Assembly (NCBI RefSeq): GCF_029866485.1
Contig: NZ_CP092332.1
Location: forward strand, 2,170,001-2,234,000
Length of the DNA stretch: 64,000 nt
Reading direction: 5' to 3'
Origin: Flavobacterium keumense
Lineage (GTDB): Bacteria; Bacteroidota; Bacteroidia; Flavobacteriales; Flavobacteriaceae
Both the position numbers and the translations under genes were made by a program. The notes beneath the pieces are model-generated. The model worked only from the letters and a program-made list of their open reading frames with translations, searched no databases and was not told the DNA's origin. Below, piece by piece: positions 1 through 8,663 of the stretch; the first letter of the stretch is position 1, and each line of letters starts with the position of its first letter.

Positions 1-188
1 TCCTTTTGAAAATCCTTAGTATGCGCTGTCATCGCTTCATAATAGGCATTCTCTTGATTCAGATAATCAATTACTTCAGGGTTTTCTCTTTCATTTAGCC
101 AAAAATAATTATCGATTCGAATCTCATTGTGTTTCTTTAATTTTTTAGGAATTATTTTGGCTATGGGAGCAGCAATAGGTAGAGACAT
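1..188 (-). CDS. Oligopeptidase B-like S9A serine peptidase, N-terminal part (runs off the window)
   Basis: Reading leftwards from an ATG at 188-186, about 62 codons stay open to the window edge. The segment contains DNYFWLNERENPEVIDYL followed by NQENAYYEA. This matches the N-terminal start of prolyl oligopeptidase family enzymes, where a WLxD/E...NPEVxxYLxxENxY motif opens the beta-propeller domain, and oligopeptidase B (protease II) is the closest type known to me. Such enzymes cut short peptides after basic residues. No signal peptide is visible, so a cytoplasmic location is likely. The catalytic Ser-Asp-His domain lies outside the window, so activity cannot be judged. It is divergently placed from the YbaB gene at 329. 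Confidence 0.65.
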   Translation of the reverse strand, partial: MSLPIAAPIAKIIPKKLKKHNEIRIDNYFWLNERENPEVIDYLNQENAYYEAMTAHTKDFQK

Positions 189-293
189 CTTTTAAATTTG
201 TTTATTAAATTAAAGTGCAAAAATAAGGTAAACCCTATTGAGAAATCCGATATTTTAACTTTATTTTAGTATGTAATTACAGTAGGAATATAC

Positions 294-301
294 TAATTTT
301 G
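294..301 (+). promoter_or_regulatory. Putative -7 promoter box (TAATTTTG) for the YbaB gene
   Basis: The sequence matches the TAnnTTTG -7 consensus known for Bacteroidetes primary sigma factor. It lies 28 nt before the ATG at 329. No convincing -33 TTTG was seen. Confidence 0.4.
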
Positions 302-328
302 TAGTTCAATTTAACAAACAGAAACACA

Positions 329-649
329 ATGGATTTAATGGGAATGATGGGTAAATTAAGAGAAACCCAACAAAAAATAGAAGACACTAAAAAACGTTTA
401 GATACCGTTCTTATTGATGAAAAAAGTACTGACGGAACACTTAAAGTTACTTTGACTGCCAATAGAACAATCAAATCAATCACTATTGAAGATGCATTAT
501 TGGAAGACAAAGAACAACTAGAAGATTATTTAATCTTAGTTTTGAATAAAGCCATCGAGAAAGCAACTAAAGTAAACGAGGCCGAATTAGATGCTGTAGC
601 CAAAATGGACATGCCAATGATACCAGGAATGGATAATTTGTTCAAATAA
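329..649 (+). CDS. YbaB/EbfC family nucleoid-associated protein
   Basis: The 106-residue protein has the layout of YbaB/EbfC proteins: an N-terminal helical segment rich in K, E and Q (residues 1-30), a central beta region with [17 protein letters not shown], a second helix ([23 protein letters not shown]) and a short Met/Pro-rich tail ([11 protein letters not shown]). In many bacteria this family forms homodimers that bind DNA without strong sequence preference, and it is often linked to dnaX-recR, although those genes are not seen here. The ATG at 329 gives the usual [14 protein letters not shown] start. Its stop is one base from the convergent VOC gene, so the two genes end back to back. 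Confidence 0.9.
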   Translation: MDLMGMMGKLRETQQKIEDTKKRLDTVLIDEKSTDGTLKVTLTANRTIKSITIEDALLEDKEQLEDYLILVLNKAIEKATKVNEAELDAVAKMDMPMIPGMDNLFK

Positions 650-650
650 T

Positions 651-1331
651 TTAAACTATTCGTATTGCAGGATATCCTGAAACAAAATCAACTACATTTT
701 GTTTCAGGAAATTTAGTAAATGATTGGATTGTAAATGCAATTGAAAATCTGATTCTGAATAAAATCCCTCCCAAACAATAATTTGTTTCGCATCAGTTGT
801 ATTCGAATGTAGTTCAAATAAGAAATTACCTGCTTCTAACTTAGTTTCTGCTTGTAATTTTTTTAATGCTTCGATTGCCGTATCAAAATCTACCTCGGGT
901 TTAATTGCTAAAATAGCAGTAGAAAAATAGTGCAAATTAGGTTTTGCAACTGGTTCAATCAAATCCCACAAGTTACCGTACAAGTCTTCAAAAACCAATA
1001 CTTTCCCATAATTTTCAATTCTAGGTTGACGAACAATTGTAATTTGATGAGCTAACAAATTTTGATGTTCTCTTTCAAAATTATCCGTATTCATAAACAA
1101 AAAAACACGACCTCCAGTTTGATTCCCAACAGATTTTAACTGTTCTTCATTGGCTGCTTTTGCCAACAATAATCGGCATTGTGAATTTTTTGGAGCAACA
1201 ACAACCCAACGTTTGGAATCACTAAGTACCGTATCTTCTATTAAAACAAAATGTAATTTCTGCGTATAAAAAGCAATTGCTTCGTCATAGTCTTTAACTA
1301 CTAAAGTAATTTGATTGATGTGATTTTCCAT
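651..1331 (-). CDS. VOC (glyoxalase-like) domain fused to an ABM-like domain
   Basis: The 226-residue protein has no signal peptide and appears to have two halves. Residues 1-125 resemble a vicinal-oxygen-chelate/glyoxalase-bleomycin resistance domain: INQITLVVKDYDEAIAFY at the start, KRWVVVAP, and a second strand set ending FEDLYGNLWDLIEP, which contains the typical D-x-x-G-N-x-x-x-L/I motif. Residues about 130-226 look like an antibiotic-biosynthesis-monooxygenase-like alpha/beta barrel, with ALKKLQAETKLEAGNFLFEL and then WEGFYSESDFQLHLQSNHL, which matches the family's W/E...H...S..H pattern. Two short gene types are joined in one chain here; the substrate is unknown. The gene lies 2 bp downstream of threonine aldolase on the same strand, so co-transcription is likely. 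Confidence 0.75.
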   Translation of the reverse strand: MENHINQITLVVKDYDEAIAFYTQKLHFVLIEDTVLSDSKRWVVVAPKNSQCRLLLAKAANEEQLKSVGNQTGGRVFLFMNTDNFEREHQNLLAHQITIVRQPRIENYGKVLVFEDLYGNLWDLIEPVAKPNLHYFSTAILAIKPEVDFDTAIEALKKLQAETKLEAGNFLFELHSNTTDAKQIIVWEGFYSESDFQLHLQSNHLLNFLKQNVVDFVSGYPAIRIV

Positions 1332-1333
1332 CT

Positions 1334-2359
1334 CTAGACTATTACCTTTTCTAGTGTTTCTAGGACGTAGGTATGCATCACTTCTCGATAATCCAAATGC
1401 GTTACAATTCGCAATTTGCCTTGTCCCATCGAACTAATTAAAATATTTTTTTGTTTTAGTTTTTCTATCAAATCGGCTTCCTTTATTTGTGGCGCCAATG
1501 AAAAAATCAAAATATTAGTTTCTACAGGCTCCACCGAAGCTACCCAATCTTTTTGTTGCAAAACAGCTGCCAATTCTTTAGCACGTCGATGGTCTTCGGT
1601 TAAGCGTTCAATATTATTGTCCAAAGCATAAATTCCGGCTGCTGCCAAATAACCTACTTGACGCATTCCGCCTCCAAAAATTTTACGAATACGCAACGCA
1701 CGATGAATCGTTTTTTTGTCAGCCAATAAAACCGAACCAATAGGTGCCCCTAATCCTTTAGACAAACAAACGGAAATGGTATCAAATAGTTTTCCGAATT
1801 CTTTTGGGTCTTGATTTTTGGCAACCAAAGCATTCCAAATTCGGGCACCATCCAAATGAAATTTTAAATTATGTTCGGTACAAACTTCTTTGATTTGGCG
1901 CAGATCATCCAATTCATAACAAGCGCCACCGCCTTTATTTGTGGTATTTTCTACACAAACTAAACTTGTTAACGGACTGTGATAAAACTCTGGATCGTTT
2001 ATTGCTGATTTGACTTGAGCCGCAGTAATCATTCCGCGATTGCCATTCAACAAACAACAGGAAACGCCGCTATTAAAAGAAACGCCTCCTCCTTCATAAT
2101 TATAAACATGTGCATATTTATCGGCAATCAACTGTTCTCCTGGTTGCGTGTGTAACTTAATTGCAGTTTGATTCGCCATTGTTCCTGAAGGGAAAAACAA
2201 TCCTGCTTCCATTCCAAATAATGCTGCAACTCTCGATTCTAATTCAATAACCGTTGGATCTTGTTTGTACACATCGTCTCCAACAACGGCATTGAACATG
2301 TACTGTAACATTTCGTGTGTTGGCTTGGTAATCGTATCGCTAACTAAATTTATTTCCAT
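1334..2359 (-). CDS. ltaE: Low-specificity L-threonine aldolase
   Basis: This is a PLP-dependent fold-type I enzyme that splits L-threonine or allo-threonine into glycine and acetaldehyde in the cytoplasm. The chain begins INLVSDTITKPTHEML, the family hallmark. It has FFPSGTMANQTA for cofactor phosphate binding, HLDGARIWNA with the PLP-contacting aspartate, and VCLSKGLGAPIG, where Lys201 is the expected Schiff-base lysine. An ATG at 2359 gives a 341-residue protein of normal family length. An in-frame ATG 10 codons upstream (2389) adds MFVPHYNNIK, which does not look conserved, so I prefer the inner start. The VOC-ABM gene follows after 2 bp, so the pair probably forms an operon. Confidence 0.92.
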   Translation of the reverse strand: MEINLVSDTITKPTHEMLQYMFNAVVGDDVYKQDPTVIELESRVAALFGMEAGLFFPSGTMANQTAIKLHTQPGEQLIADKYAHVYNYEGGGVSFNSGVSCCLLNGNRGMITAAQVKSAINDPEFYHSPLTSLVCVENTTNKGGGACYELDDLRQIKEVCTEHNLKFHLDGARIWNALVAKNQDPKEFGKLFDTISVCLSKGLGAPIGSVLLADKKTIHRALRIRKIFGGGMRQVGYLAAAGIYALDNNIERLTEDHRRAKELAAVLQQKDWVASVEPVETNILIFSLAPQIKEADLIEKLKQKNILISSMGQGKLRIVTHLDYREVMHTYVLETLEKVIV

Positions 2360-2418
2360 TTTTATGTTGTTATAGTGGGGTACAAACAATTCCTGAATTG
2401 TCTTTCTTTAAAAAGTCT

Positions 2419-2426
2419 TACTTTTG
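2419..2426 (+). promoter_or_regulatory. Putative -7 promoter box (TACTTTTG) for prfB
   Basis: TAnnTTTG match 22 nt before the prfB ATG, with TTG at 2399-2401 about 17 nt further upstream as a possible -33 element. Confidence 0.45.
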
Positions 2427-2447
2427 CCACACAAAATTACATAATTT

Positions 2448-3546
2448 ATGACAACTACCGAACAAATAAAAGGTATTGTAGAACGCCTTGGTGCGTTGAG
2501 GAGGTATCTTTGACGTTGATGCCAAACTAATCGAAATTACAAACGAAGAAGAAAAAACGTTTGCTCCCGACTTTTGGAACAATGCCAAAGAAGCCGAAAT
2601 TGTTGTTAAAAATCTTCGAACTAAGAAAAAGTGGATTGAAGATTATGACAAAGCCGTGGCGCTAACGGATGAATTGCAATTGGCGTATGATTTTTACAAA
2701 GAAGGCGAACTTTCAGTAGAAGAGTTGGACGAACAATATCATATTACCGAGTCGCATATTGAAGGTATTGAATTCAAGAACATGCTTTCGGAAGAAGGTG
2801 ATACTTTGAGTGCAGTCTTACAAATTACAGCAGGTGCTGGTGGAACAGAAAGTTGTGATTGGGCCTCCATGCTTATGAGAATGTACTTAATGTGGGCCGA
2901 AAAACAAGGATACAAAGTCAAAGAGTTGAACTTTCAAGAAGGTGATGTAGCAGGAATCAAAACTGTAACATTAGAAATTGAAGGCGATTATGCTTTTGGT
3001 TACTTAAAAGGAGAAAACGGAGTGCATCGATTGGTGCGTATTTCGCCTTTTGATAGCAATGCTAAAAGACACACCTCTTTTGTCTCTGTATATGTGTACC
3101 CATTGGTAGATGATACCATCGAAATTGAAATCAATCCTGCCGATATTGAAATCACTACCGCTCGTTCTAGTGGTGCTGGTGGACAAAATGTAAATAAGGT
3201 AGAAACTAAAGTCCAATTGGTGCACAAACCAACAGGGATTCAGATTCAATGTTCAGAAACGCGTTCGCAACACGATAATAGAAACCGTGCTATGCAAATG
3301 CTTCGTTCTCAATTGTATGAGATTGAACTAAAAAAACGCTTGGCACAACGTGCTGATATTGAAGCGGGAAAAATGAAAATTGAATGGGGATCACAAATTA
3401 GAAATTACGTCATGCATCCGTACAAATTAGTCAAAGACGTTCGTAGCGGATTTGAATCAACGGACGTAGATGCCGTGATGAATGGAGAAATAGACCATTT
3501 CCTAAAATCCTATCTGATGATGATGGGACAAAAAGAAGACGAATAA
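2448..3546 (+). CDS. prfB: Peptide chain release factor 2, expressed by programmed +1 frameshift
   Basis: Release factor 2 ends translation at UGA and UAA. A 21-codon opening frame starts with ATG at 2448 and stops at TGA (2511-2513). The rest of the protein lies in the +1 frame from GAC at 2512, open to TAA at 3544. The joined product is 365 residues, the same length as E. coli RF2. The stop-codon recognition motif SPF is at about residues 199-201 ([15 protein letters not shown]), and the peptidyl-hydrolysis motif GGQ is at about 244-246 ([14 protein letters not shown]). The frameshift site is the conserved autoregulatory one, so low RF2 levels should raise RF2 synthesis. An annotation starting at the GTG at 2656 would wrongly drop the first 69 residues. 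Confidence 0.97.
2499..2514 (+). other. prfB programmed +1 frameshift signal
   Basis: In-frame codons AGG AGG TAT CTT are followed by TGA C. The internal Shine-Dalgarno-like AGGAGG, the slippery CTT and the weak UGA-C context match the known RF2 autoregulation site. Ribosomes skip one T and continue with GAC. Confidence 0.97.
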
Positions 3547-3650
3547 GTAACCACTTTTAGTTGTAGTTCTAAAAATAGTTTTCAAAGAAACACAAACACA
3601 TAACGTGATTTTGTATTTTAGCACTAACGATACTTGACAAACAATTGCAA

Positions 3651-5279
3651 ATGGATTTGAATTTCAATACAAACGAAGATCACAACAAACTGTTAGTTTC
3701 TGAATTACGCAAGAAACTAGGCGACGTAAAATTAGGCGGCGGACAAAAACGCATCCAAAAATTACATGCCGAAGGCAAGATGACCGCTCGTGAACGCATT
3801 GATTATTTGCTCGACGCGAATGAAAAAAGTATTGAAATAGGTGCTTTTGTAGGCGAAGGAATGTACCCAGAACACGGCGGATGTCCTTCGGGTGGTGTGG
3901 TGGTTAAAATAGGCTACATCAAAGGAAAGCAATGTATTGTAGTTGCTAATGATGCGACTGTAAAAGCAGGAGCTTGGTTCCCAATAACCGCTAAGAAAAA
4001 CCTTCGTGCGCAAGAAATTGCCATGGAAAATCGCATTCCAATTATCTATTTAGTGGATAGTGCTGGAGTGTATTTGCCTTTACAAGATGAAATTTTCCCA
4101 GACAAAGAACACTTTGGACGTGTTTTTAGAAACAATGCCTTAATGAGCAGCATGGGAATTACCCAAATTTCGGCAGTGATGGGAAGTTGCGTGGCAGGTG
4201 GTGCTTATTTGCCTATTATGAGTGACGAAGCCTTGATTGTGGATAAAACAGGCAGTATCTTTTTGGCAGGAAGTTATTTGGTCAAAGCCGCCATTGGCGA
4301 AAGCATTGATAACGAAACTCTAGGTGGTGCGACAACGCATTGTGAAATCTCAGGAGTGACCGATTATAAAGCCAAAGACGACAAAGACGCTTTGGACAAA
4401 ATAAAAAATATCGTAGATAAAATTGGTGATTATGACAAAGCCGGTTTTAACCGAATCCAACCCAAAAAACCCACTCAAGACGAAAACGAATTGTATGGCG
4501 TACTTCCAAAAGCGCGTACCGATCAATACGATATGATGGAAATCATCAAGCGATTGGTGGACAATTCGGAGTTTGAAGCCTACAAAGAAGGCTATGGTCA
4601 AACCATTATCACGGGCTATGCTCGAATAGACGGTTGGGCTGTGGGCATTGTAGCCAATCAACGAAAAGTAGTCAAAACTAAAAAAGGTGAAATGCAATTT
4701 GGAGGCGTTATTTACTCCGATTCGGCAGATAAAGCCACCCGTTTTATAGCCAATTGCAACCAAAAGAAAATTCCGTTAGTGTTTTTACAAGACGTAACCG
4801 GTTTTATGGTAGGTAGTAAATCGGAACATGGAGGGATTATAAAAGACGGTGCCAAAATGGTGAATGCCGTTTCGAATTCGGTGGTGCCAAAATTCACTAT
4901 TATTGTTGGCAACTCTTATGGAGCAGGAAATTATGCGATGTGTGGCAAAGCCTACGACCCGCGTTTGATTGTGGCTTGGCCAAGTGCCGAACTAGCCGTA
5001 ATGGGCGGCACACAAGCTGCTAAGGTATTGGCACAGATTGAAGCCAATTCACTTAAAGCAAAAGGAGAACAAGTAGATGAAGCCAAAGAAGCCGAATTGT
5101 TTGCCCAAATCAAAGCGCGATATGACGAACAAGTATCGCCTTACTATGCCGCATCTCGATTGTGGACGGATGCGATTATTGATCCTTTAGACACGCGTAC
5201 TTGGATTTCGATGGGAATTGAAGCCGCTAACCACGCTCCTATTGAAAAACCGTTTAATTTAGGGGTGATTCAGGTGTAA
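3651..5279 (+). CDS. Biotin-dependent acyl-CoA carboxylase, carboxyltransferase (beta) subunit
   Basis: The 542-residue protein is a crotonase-fold carboxyltransferase of the propionyl-/3-methylcrotonyl-CoA carboxylase type. It moves CO2 from carboxybiotin to an acyl-CoA. The N-terminal half has KMTARERIDYLLD, VVANDATVKAGAWFP and MGSCVAGGAYLP, the acyl-CoA oxyanion-hole region. The C-terminal half has FLQDVTGFMVGSKSEHGG, VGNSYGAGNYAMCGKAYDPR and AVMGGTQAAKVLAQIE. The EHGGIIKDGAKM and GGTQAA segments look more like methylcrotonyl-CoA carboxylase than propionyl-CoA carboxylase, but the substrate is uncertain. No biotin carboxylase subunit is in the window. I start at ATG 3651; a TTG two codons upstream is less likely. 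A decayed copy of its last 14 codons lies at 6806-6850. Confidence 0.9.
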   Translation: MDLNFNTNEDHNKLLVSELRKKLGDVKLGGGQKRIQKLHAEGKMTARERIDYLLDANEKSIEIGAFVGEGMYPEHGGCPSGGVVVKIGYIKGKQCIVVANDATVKAGAWFPITAKKNLRAQEIAMENRIPIIYLVDSAGVYLPLQDEIFPDKEHFGRVFRNNALMSSMGITQISAVMGSCVAGGAYLPIMSDEALIVDKTGSIFLAGSYLVKAAIGESIDNETLGGATTHCEISGVTDYKAKDDKDALDKIKNIVDKIGDYDKAGFNRIQPKKPTQDENELYGVLPKARTDQYDMMEIIKRLVDNSEFEAYKEGYGQTIITGYARIDGWAVGIVANQRKVVKTKKGEMQFGGVIYSDSADKATRFIANCNQKKIPLVFLQDVTGFMVGSKSEHGGIIKDGAKMVNAVSNSVVPKFTIIVGNSYGAGNYAMCGKAYDPRLIVAWPSAELAVMGGTQAAKVLAQIEANSLKAKGEQVDEAKEAELFAQIKARYDEQVSPYYAASRLWTDAIIDPLDTRTWISMGIEAANHAPIEKPFNLGVIQV

Positions 5280-5422
5280 AAAAGTTAAGGTTCTAACCTC
5301 TGTTTTTATAGTACGGATTACAAAACCGTTATAGGGTCTACAACTATTTGATAATTACTTTTTAAATTTATTATTCACCTAAAATATAGTTGTACCTATT
5401 CTATTTACAATAACTACTCATT

Positions 5423-6781
5423 TTGAAAAAAATATTCTTATTTAGTATTCTTTTTCCAATTTTATCAGCGTCACAAAATTATAGTGGCGTTGTGATTGAC
5501 AACAAAAGTAATCTCCCAATTGAAGATGTTAAAATAAATGTAATTCGTTTTAATGAAAATTACTCAACTAACAAAGAAGGGAAATTTGATATCAAAAAAT
5601 TTAGTCAACTCCAAGACAATGATAGTCTTTCTTTTTCTCATATCAGTTATATTTTAAAAAAAATTAGCTTTAACGAATTAAAAAAAAACAATTATTCAAT
5701 AATGTTAGAAGAAAAAACGGAAGTCCTCGACAATGTTATAATTTCATCTTCAACTACTAAAGAGCAAAAAACAAAAATTACTTATCAAAAATTAGCTTCC
5801 CAGAAAAAAGCACTTTCTAATTTTGGAGCAGTTGTAAAAAATAATAAAATTTTTATAATTGGTGGAGATGCTTCATACAAAACAGATGCTTGGAAAAAAC
5901 TACAATATGAAAAGATAGATCCTACCATGGAAGACTATATTAGAGAGCTTAATTTTCAAAATTCAAGTGACGTATACAATGGAAATTTAATGATCTATGA
6001 TATAAATACTAATCAATGGGAAACTTCTCAATTAAAATTTAGAAAAAGGGCTTACCATAATCTGAATGAATACAACGATAAAATATACATATTAGGAGGC
6101 AAAAAAATCTCTGTAAATGGTGTGTATGAATATTTAGATAATACAATCGAAGTATTCGATATAAACAAACAAACTATTACCATAGACAATACCAATCCAC
6201 ATCAAGCAGCTGATTTTGCTTCTTTTACTTACAATGCTAGTTTAATTGTTATGGGAGGATCAATAAAAAAGAACGATAACGGAGTAAAAATATATACCGA
6301 TAAGGTTCATTTATACGATTTAACTTCTGGTTTTTGGTATCAACTAGAATCAATGCCAATAGCTAAAGAAACATCAGGAGTTGTAATCCAAAATAAAATC
6401 TTTTTATTTGGAGGGTTTAATGGAAGACCACTGTCAACCGTGGAAAGTTTTGATTTAATTACCGAAAAATGGAAAACAGAAGGGAATTTATCCACTCCTT
6501 TAAGCAATCCTGCAATCAGTTCAAAGGAAGATATGGTTTATCTATTTGAAAATGAAAAAATTTACACTTACAATATTTACTCAAAAGAGCTAAAAGAATA
6601 CCTAATCAATTTACCCTTGAAAGCCTCTAAAATGTTTTTACTTGATGATAAATTGTATATTCTGGGAGGTTATATAGAAAATTATTATTCTAAATATCCT
6701 TCGCCCAACCTTTTTAGTATTGAGATGGATGAATTTAAAAATACAAAACCAAATAAAATTAAAATAATACAATCTCAATAG
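5423..6781 (+). CDS. Secreted kelch-repeat protein with N-terminal carboxypeptidase-regulatory-like domain
   Basis: The 452-residue protein probably starts at TTG (5423); no ATG fits, and the TTG gives a clean signal peptide (MKKIFLFSILFPILSASQ). Residues 20-100 resemble the carboxypeptidase-D regulatory-like/CNA-B beta sandwich common in Bacteroidetes surface proteins (SGVVIDNKSNLPIEDVKINV). From about residue 130 there are kelch blades with GG pairs: KIFIIGGDAS, KIYILGGKKIS, SLIVMGGSIK, KIFLFGGFNGR and KLYILGGYI. These suggest a beta-propeller that binds protein or carbohydrate outside the cytoplasm. The gene is clearly more AT-rich than the carboxylase before it and lies between that gene and a decayed copy of its 3' end, which points to insertion. 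Function unknown. Confidence 0.75.
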   Translation: MKKIFLFSILFPILSASQNYSGVVIDNKSNLPIEDVKINVIRFNENYSTNKEGKFDIKKFSQLQDNDSLSFSHISYILKKISFNELKKNNYSIMLEEKTEVLDNVIISSSTTKEQKTKITYQKLASQKKALSNFGAVVKNNKIFIIGGDASYKTDAWKKLQYEKIDPTMEDYIRELNFQNSSDVYNGNLMIYDINTNQWETSQLKFRKRAYHNLNEYNDKIYILGGKKISVNGVYEYLDNTIEVFDINKQTITIDNTNPHQAADFASFTYNASLIVMGGSIKKNDNGVKIYTDKVHLYDLTSGFWYQLESMPIAKETSGVVIQNKIFLFGGFNGRPLSTVESFDLITEKWKTEGNLSTPLSNPAISSKEDMVYLFENEKIYTYNIYSKELKEYLINLPLKASKMFLLDDKLYILGGYIENYYSKYPSPNLFSIEMDEFKNTKPNKIKIIQSQ

Positions 6782-6805
6782 TGTAGATTCGTGAAAACAA
6801 ACTAT

Positions 6806-6850
6806 ACACTTATCGAAAACTCCTTTAATCTAGGGCTGATCCAAGTTTAA
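6806..6850 (+). pseudogene. Remnant of a second carboxylase beta-subunit 3' end
   Basis: The frame ending at TAA 6848-6850 reads LIENSFNLGLIQV then stop, against PIEKPFNLGVIQV and stop at the end of the carboxylase at 5279. Over the last 40 bases I count 30 identities, including the stop codon. Nothing before 6806 resembles the gene. It is either the scar of a tandem duplicate or of an insertion event that copied the gene end. Confidence 0.7.
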
Positions 6851-6930
6851 CTTTTTTTATCGACTTAAAAATAGTATATTTAATCTCCCATTTCCATCAA
6901 CCTGTTCATTAATGTAGTAATTAAAATACT

Positions 6931-7530
6931 ATGAAACAGTTTGGAATACTACTCTTAATTACACATCTATGCTTAAGTTCAATTTGTAGAGCACAAGAAA
7001 ATGATACTTTTTATTTTGAATCAGGAGTACAGGTTTCCATTCCTGTTCATATTATGATGTACCGTTCGCACCGACTTGCAGTGGGAGCTAATTTTAGAAT
7101 CATGAAACCTATTACCGAAAAAACAACTATTGGAATTCGGGCAGACTATGAATATCGATTTACTAAAATAAATAACCTAACTATTGTTCCTGATAGTACT
7201 TTAGCCGAACAAGCACGATATCGCAATTTTATCATTCTTAGTTTAAAACCTAATGTACAATTTAAGCTCCAATCCAATTGGTTTTTAGGAATAGAAACCG
7301 GTGTTGGCTACGCCATTTCGGATGCTAACAAAGGAATCGGATTAGGATTTGTATCAGAATTTGCAGGGCCGCAACGTTTTGGACTTTGTTCCAATCTTTT
7401 TATTGGAAAACATTTTAACGTACTAAACTATAAAATGAATTTAACGCTCTATTTGTCCCAGTACTTAGCTCACGGTCATGCCGAGAATGCGTTAGGCTTA
7501 CGATTCAATTATCAATTTAATAAACTCTAA
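6931..7530 (+). CDS. Outer-membrane beta-barrel-like protein, unknown function
   Basis: The 199-residue protein has a signal peptide (residues 1-21, ending SICRAQ). It is followed by alternating short amphipathic strands such as LAVGANFRIMKP, TIGIRADYEYRF, FIILSLKPNVQF, WFLGIETGVGYA and ALGLRFNYQF, with an aromatic near the C-terminus (YQFNKL). This pattern is typical of small eight-to-ten-strand outer-membrane barrels. I do not recognise a specific family. The gene stands alone between the kelch protein with its carboxylase remnant and the convergent menE. Confidence 0.65.
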   Translation: MKQFGILLLITHLCLSSICRAQENDTFYFESGVQVSIPVHIMMYRSHRLAVGANFRIMKPITEKTTIGIRADYEYRFTKINNLTIVPDSTLAEQARYRNFIILSLKPNVQFKLQSNWFLGIETGVGYAISDANKGIGLGFVSEFAGPQRFGLCSNLFIGKHFNVLNYKMNLTLYLSQYLAHGHAENALGLRFNYQFNKL

Positions 7531-7608
7531 AAAAGGAAGTTAATTTCTACATAGCTAAACCCATGCAAAGTCTCCCGACATTGCGCCTTAATTAGAAGTG
7601 ATTAAAAT

Positions 7609-8652
7609 CTATCGTCCCACACTTTGATCTCTCATTATTTTACCCGTAGCCGTTTGTTTAAACTCTGGGATAAAAAGAATTTCTTTCGGTCTTTCGTATT
7701 TGTCTAAAACCTCAAAAACAGATTCTTCTACTGTCATAGGTTCGCCCTCCACATACAACACTAATTTCTCTCCTAAAAGTTCATCGGCTTGTCCGTACAC
7801 AAAGAAATGTCTTGGAATTAAAGTCGCCAGTTTTTCTTCGATTTGCTCCGGAATTAATTTAATACCACCGCTATTAATCACATTATCAAAACGTCCTTTC
7901 CAAACAAACTGAGTAGCTGATACTAATTCGACCAAATCATTAGTCACGATTTTCTCACCACTAATTTTATGGGCATCAATGACCAAACAATGTCTGTCGT
8001 CTGTTGTTATTATTACATTAGGCAACACCGTAAATGCCGCCTCTCCTACTCGCTTGGCAGCAATATGCGTAATAGTTTCGGTCATTCCGTAGGTTTCATA
8101 AATTTGAGACGGAATTGTAATTAACTCCTTTTCTAACGACTTATTGACTTTGGCACCACCAATGATTAACTTTTTAATTCGGTGTAAGTCTTTCAATGAG
8201 TTTTTAGCCTGCAAAGGCACCATACCACAAAAATCAAACGTTCCCTTCACTCCTTCTAATGGATGTGAACTTGGTGCCACAAATTCCATATCTAGACCCA
8301 AGATAAAGGCTCTTACAAACATCATTTTCCCCGCTACATAGTCTGTTGGTAAACAATGTAATACTTTTTGCCCTGGTTGTAAATCGAAAAAGTCACCTGT
8401 TGCTAAGGCCGAATTGACCATCGCTTGTTTGTCAACACGAATGATTTTTGGAGCTCCTGTAGAACCTGACGTATTAATTTCTAAATAGGGTTTTGGATCA
8501 AACCAATCCAAGATAAATATTCCTAACGGTTTTTCATAATACGACCCTTCTTTTATAAAAGAATACGCCACTCGCAATAAATCCTCTTTAGTAAAACTAA
8601 AACCGTTTAATTTAAACCTATTGTGAACATTTTGATACGTTACATTATTCAT
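7609..8652 (-). CDS. menE: o-Succinylbenzoate-CoA ligase (AMP-binding), menaquinone synthesis
   Basis: This ANL-superfamily adenylating enzyme probably activates o-succinylbenzoate to its CoA ester in menaquinone synthesis. At 347 residues it is the shortened form I associate with Bacteroidetes MenE. Visible motifs are TSGSTGAPK (about residues 61-69, the phosphate loop), YGMTET (about 188-193), and WKGRFDNVINSGGIKLIPEQIE with the hinge and C-terminal domain. The chain ends QTATGKIMRDQ, which contains the catalytic lysine (TGK). It lacks the long N-terminal part of full-size acyl-CoA synthetases. The CPBP protease gene lies 11 bp upstream on the same strand, so the two are likely co-transcribed. 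The substrate is inferred from length and family, not proven. Confidence 0.82.
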   Translation of the reverse strand: MNNVTYQNVHNRFKLNGFSFTKEDLLRVAYSFIKEGSYYEKPLGIFILDWFDPKPYLEINTSGSTGAPKIIRVDKQAMVNSALATGDFFDLQPGQKVLHCLPTDYVAGKMMFVRAFILGLDMEFVAPSSHPLEGVKGTFDFCGMVPLQAKNSLKDLHRIKKLIIGGAKVNKSLEKELITIPSQIYETYGMTETITHIAAKRVGEAAFTVLPNVIITTDDRHCLVIDAHKISGEKIVTNDLVELVSATQFVWKGRFDNVINSGGIKLIPEQIEEKLATLIPRHFFVYGQADELLGEKLVLYVEGEPMTVEESVFEVLDKYERPKEILFIPEFKQTATGKIMRDQSVGR

Positions 8653-8663
8653 CCTATATAAAT

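Noticed and set aside
2511..2513. Stop codon suggesting that prfB is a pseudogene
   Set aside because: It lies in the conserved programmed +1 frameshift site of release factor 2.
2739..4912. Several minus-strand frames inside prfB and the carboxylase gene
   Set aside because: Shadows of strongly conserved genes, with hydrophobic or Cys-rich random-looking translations.
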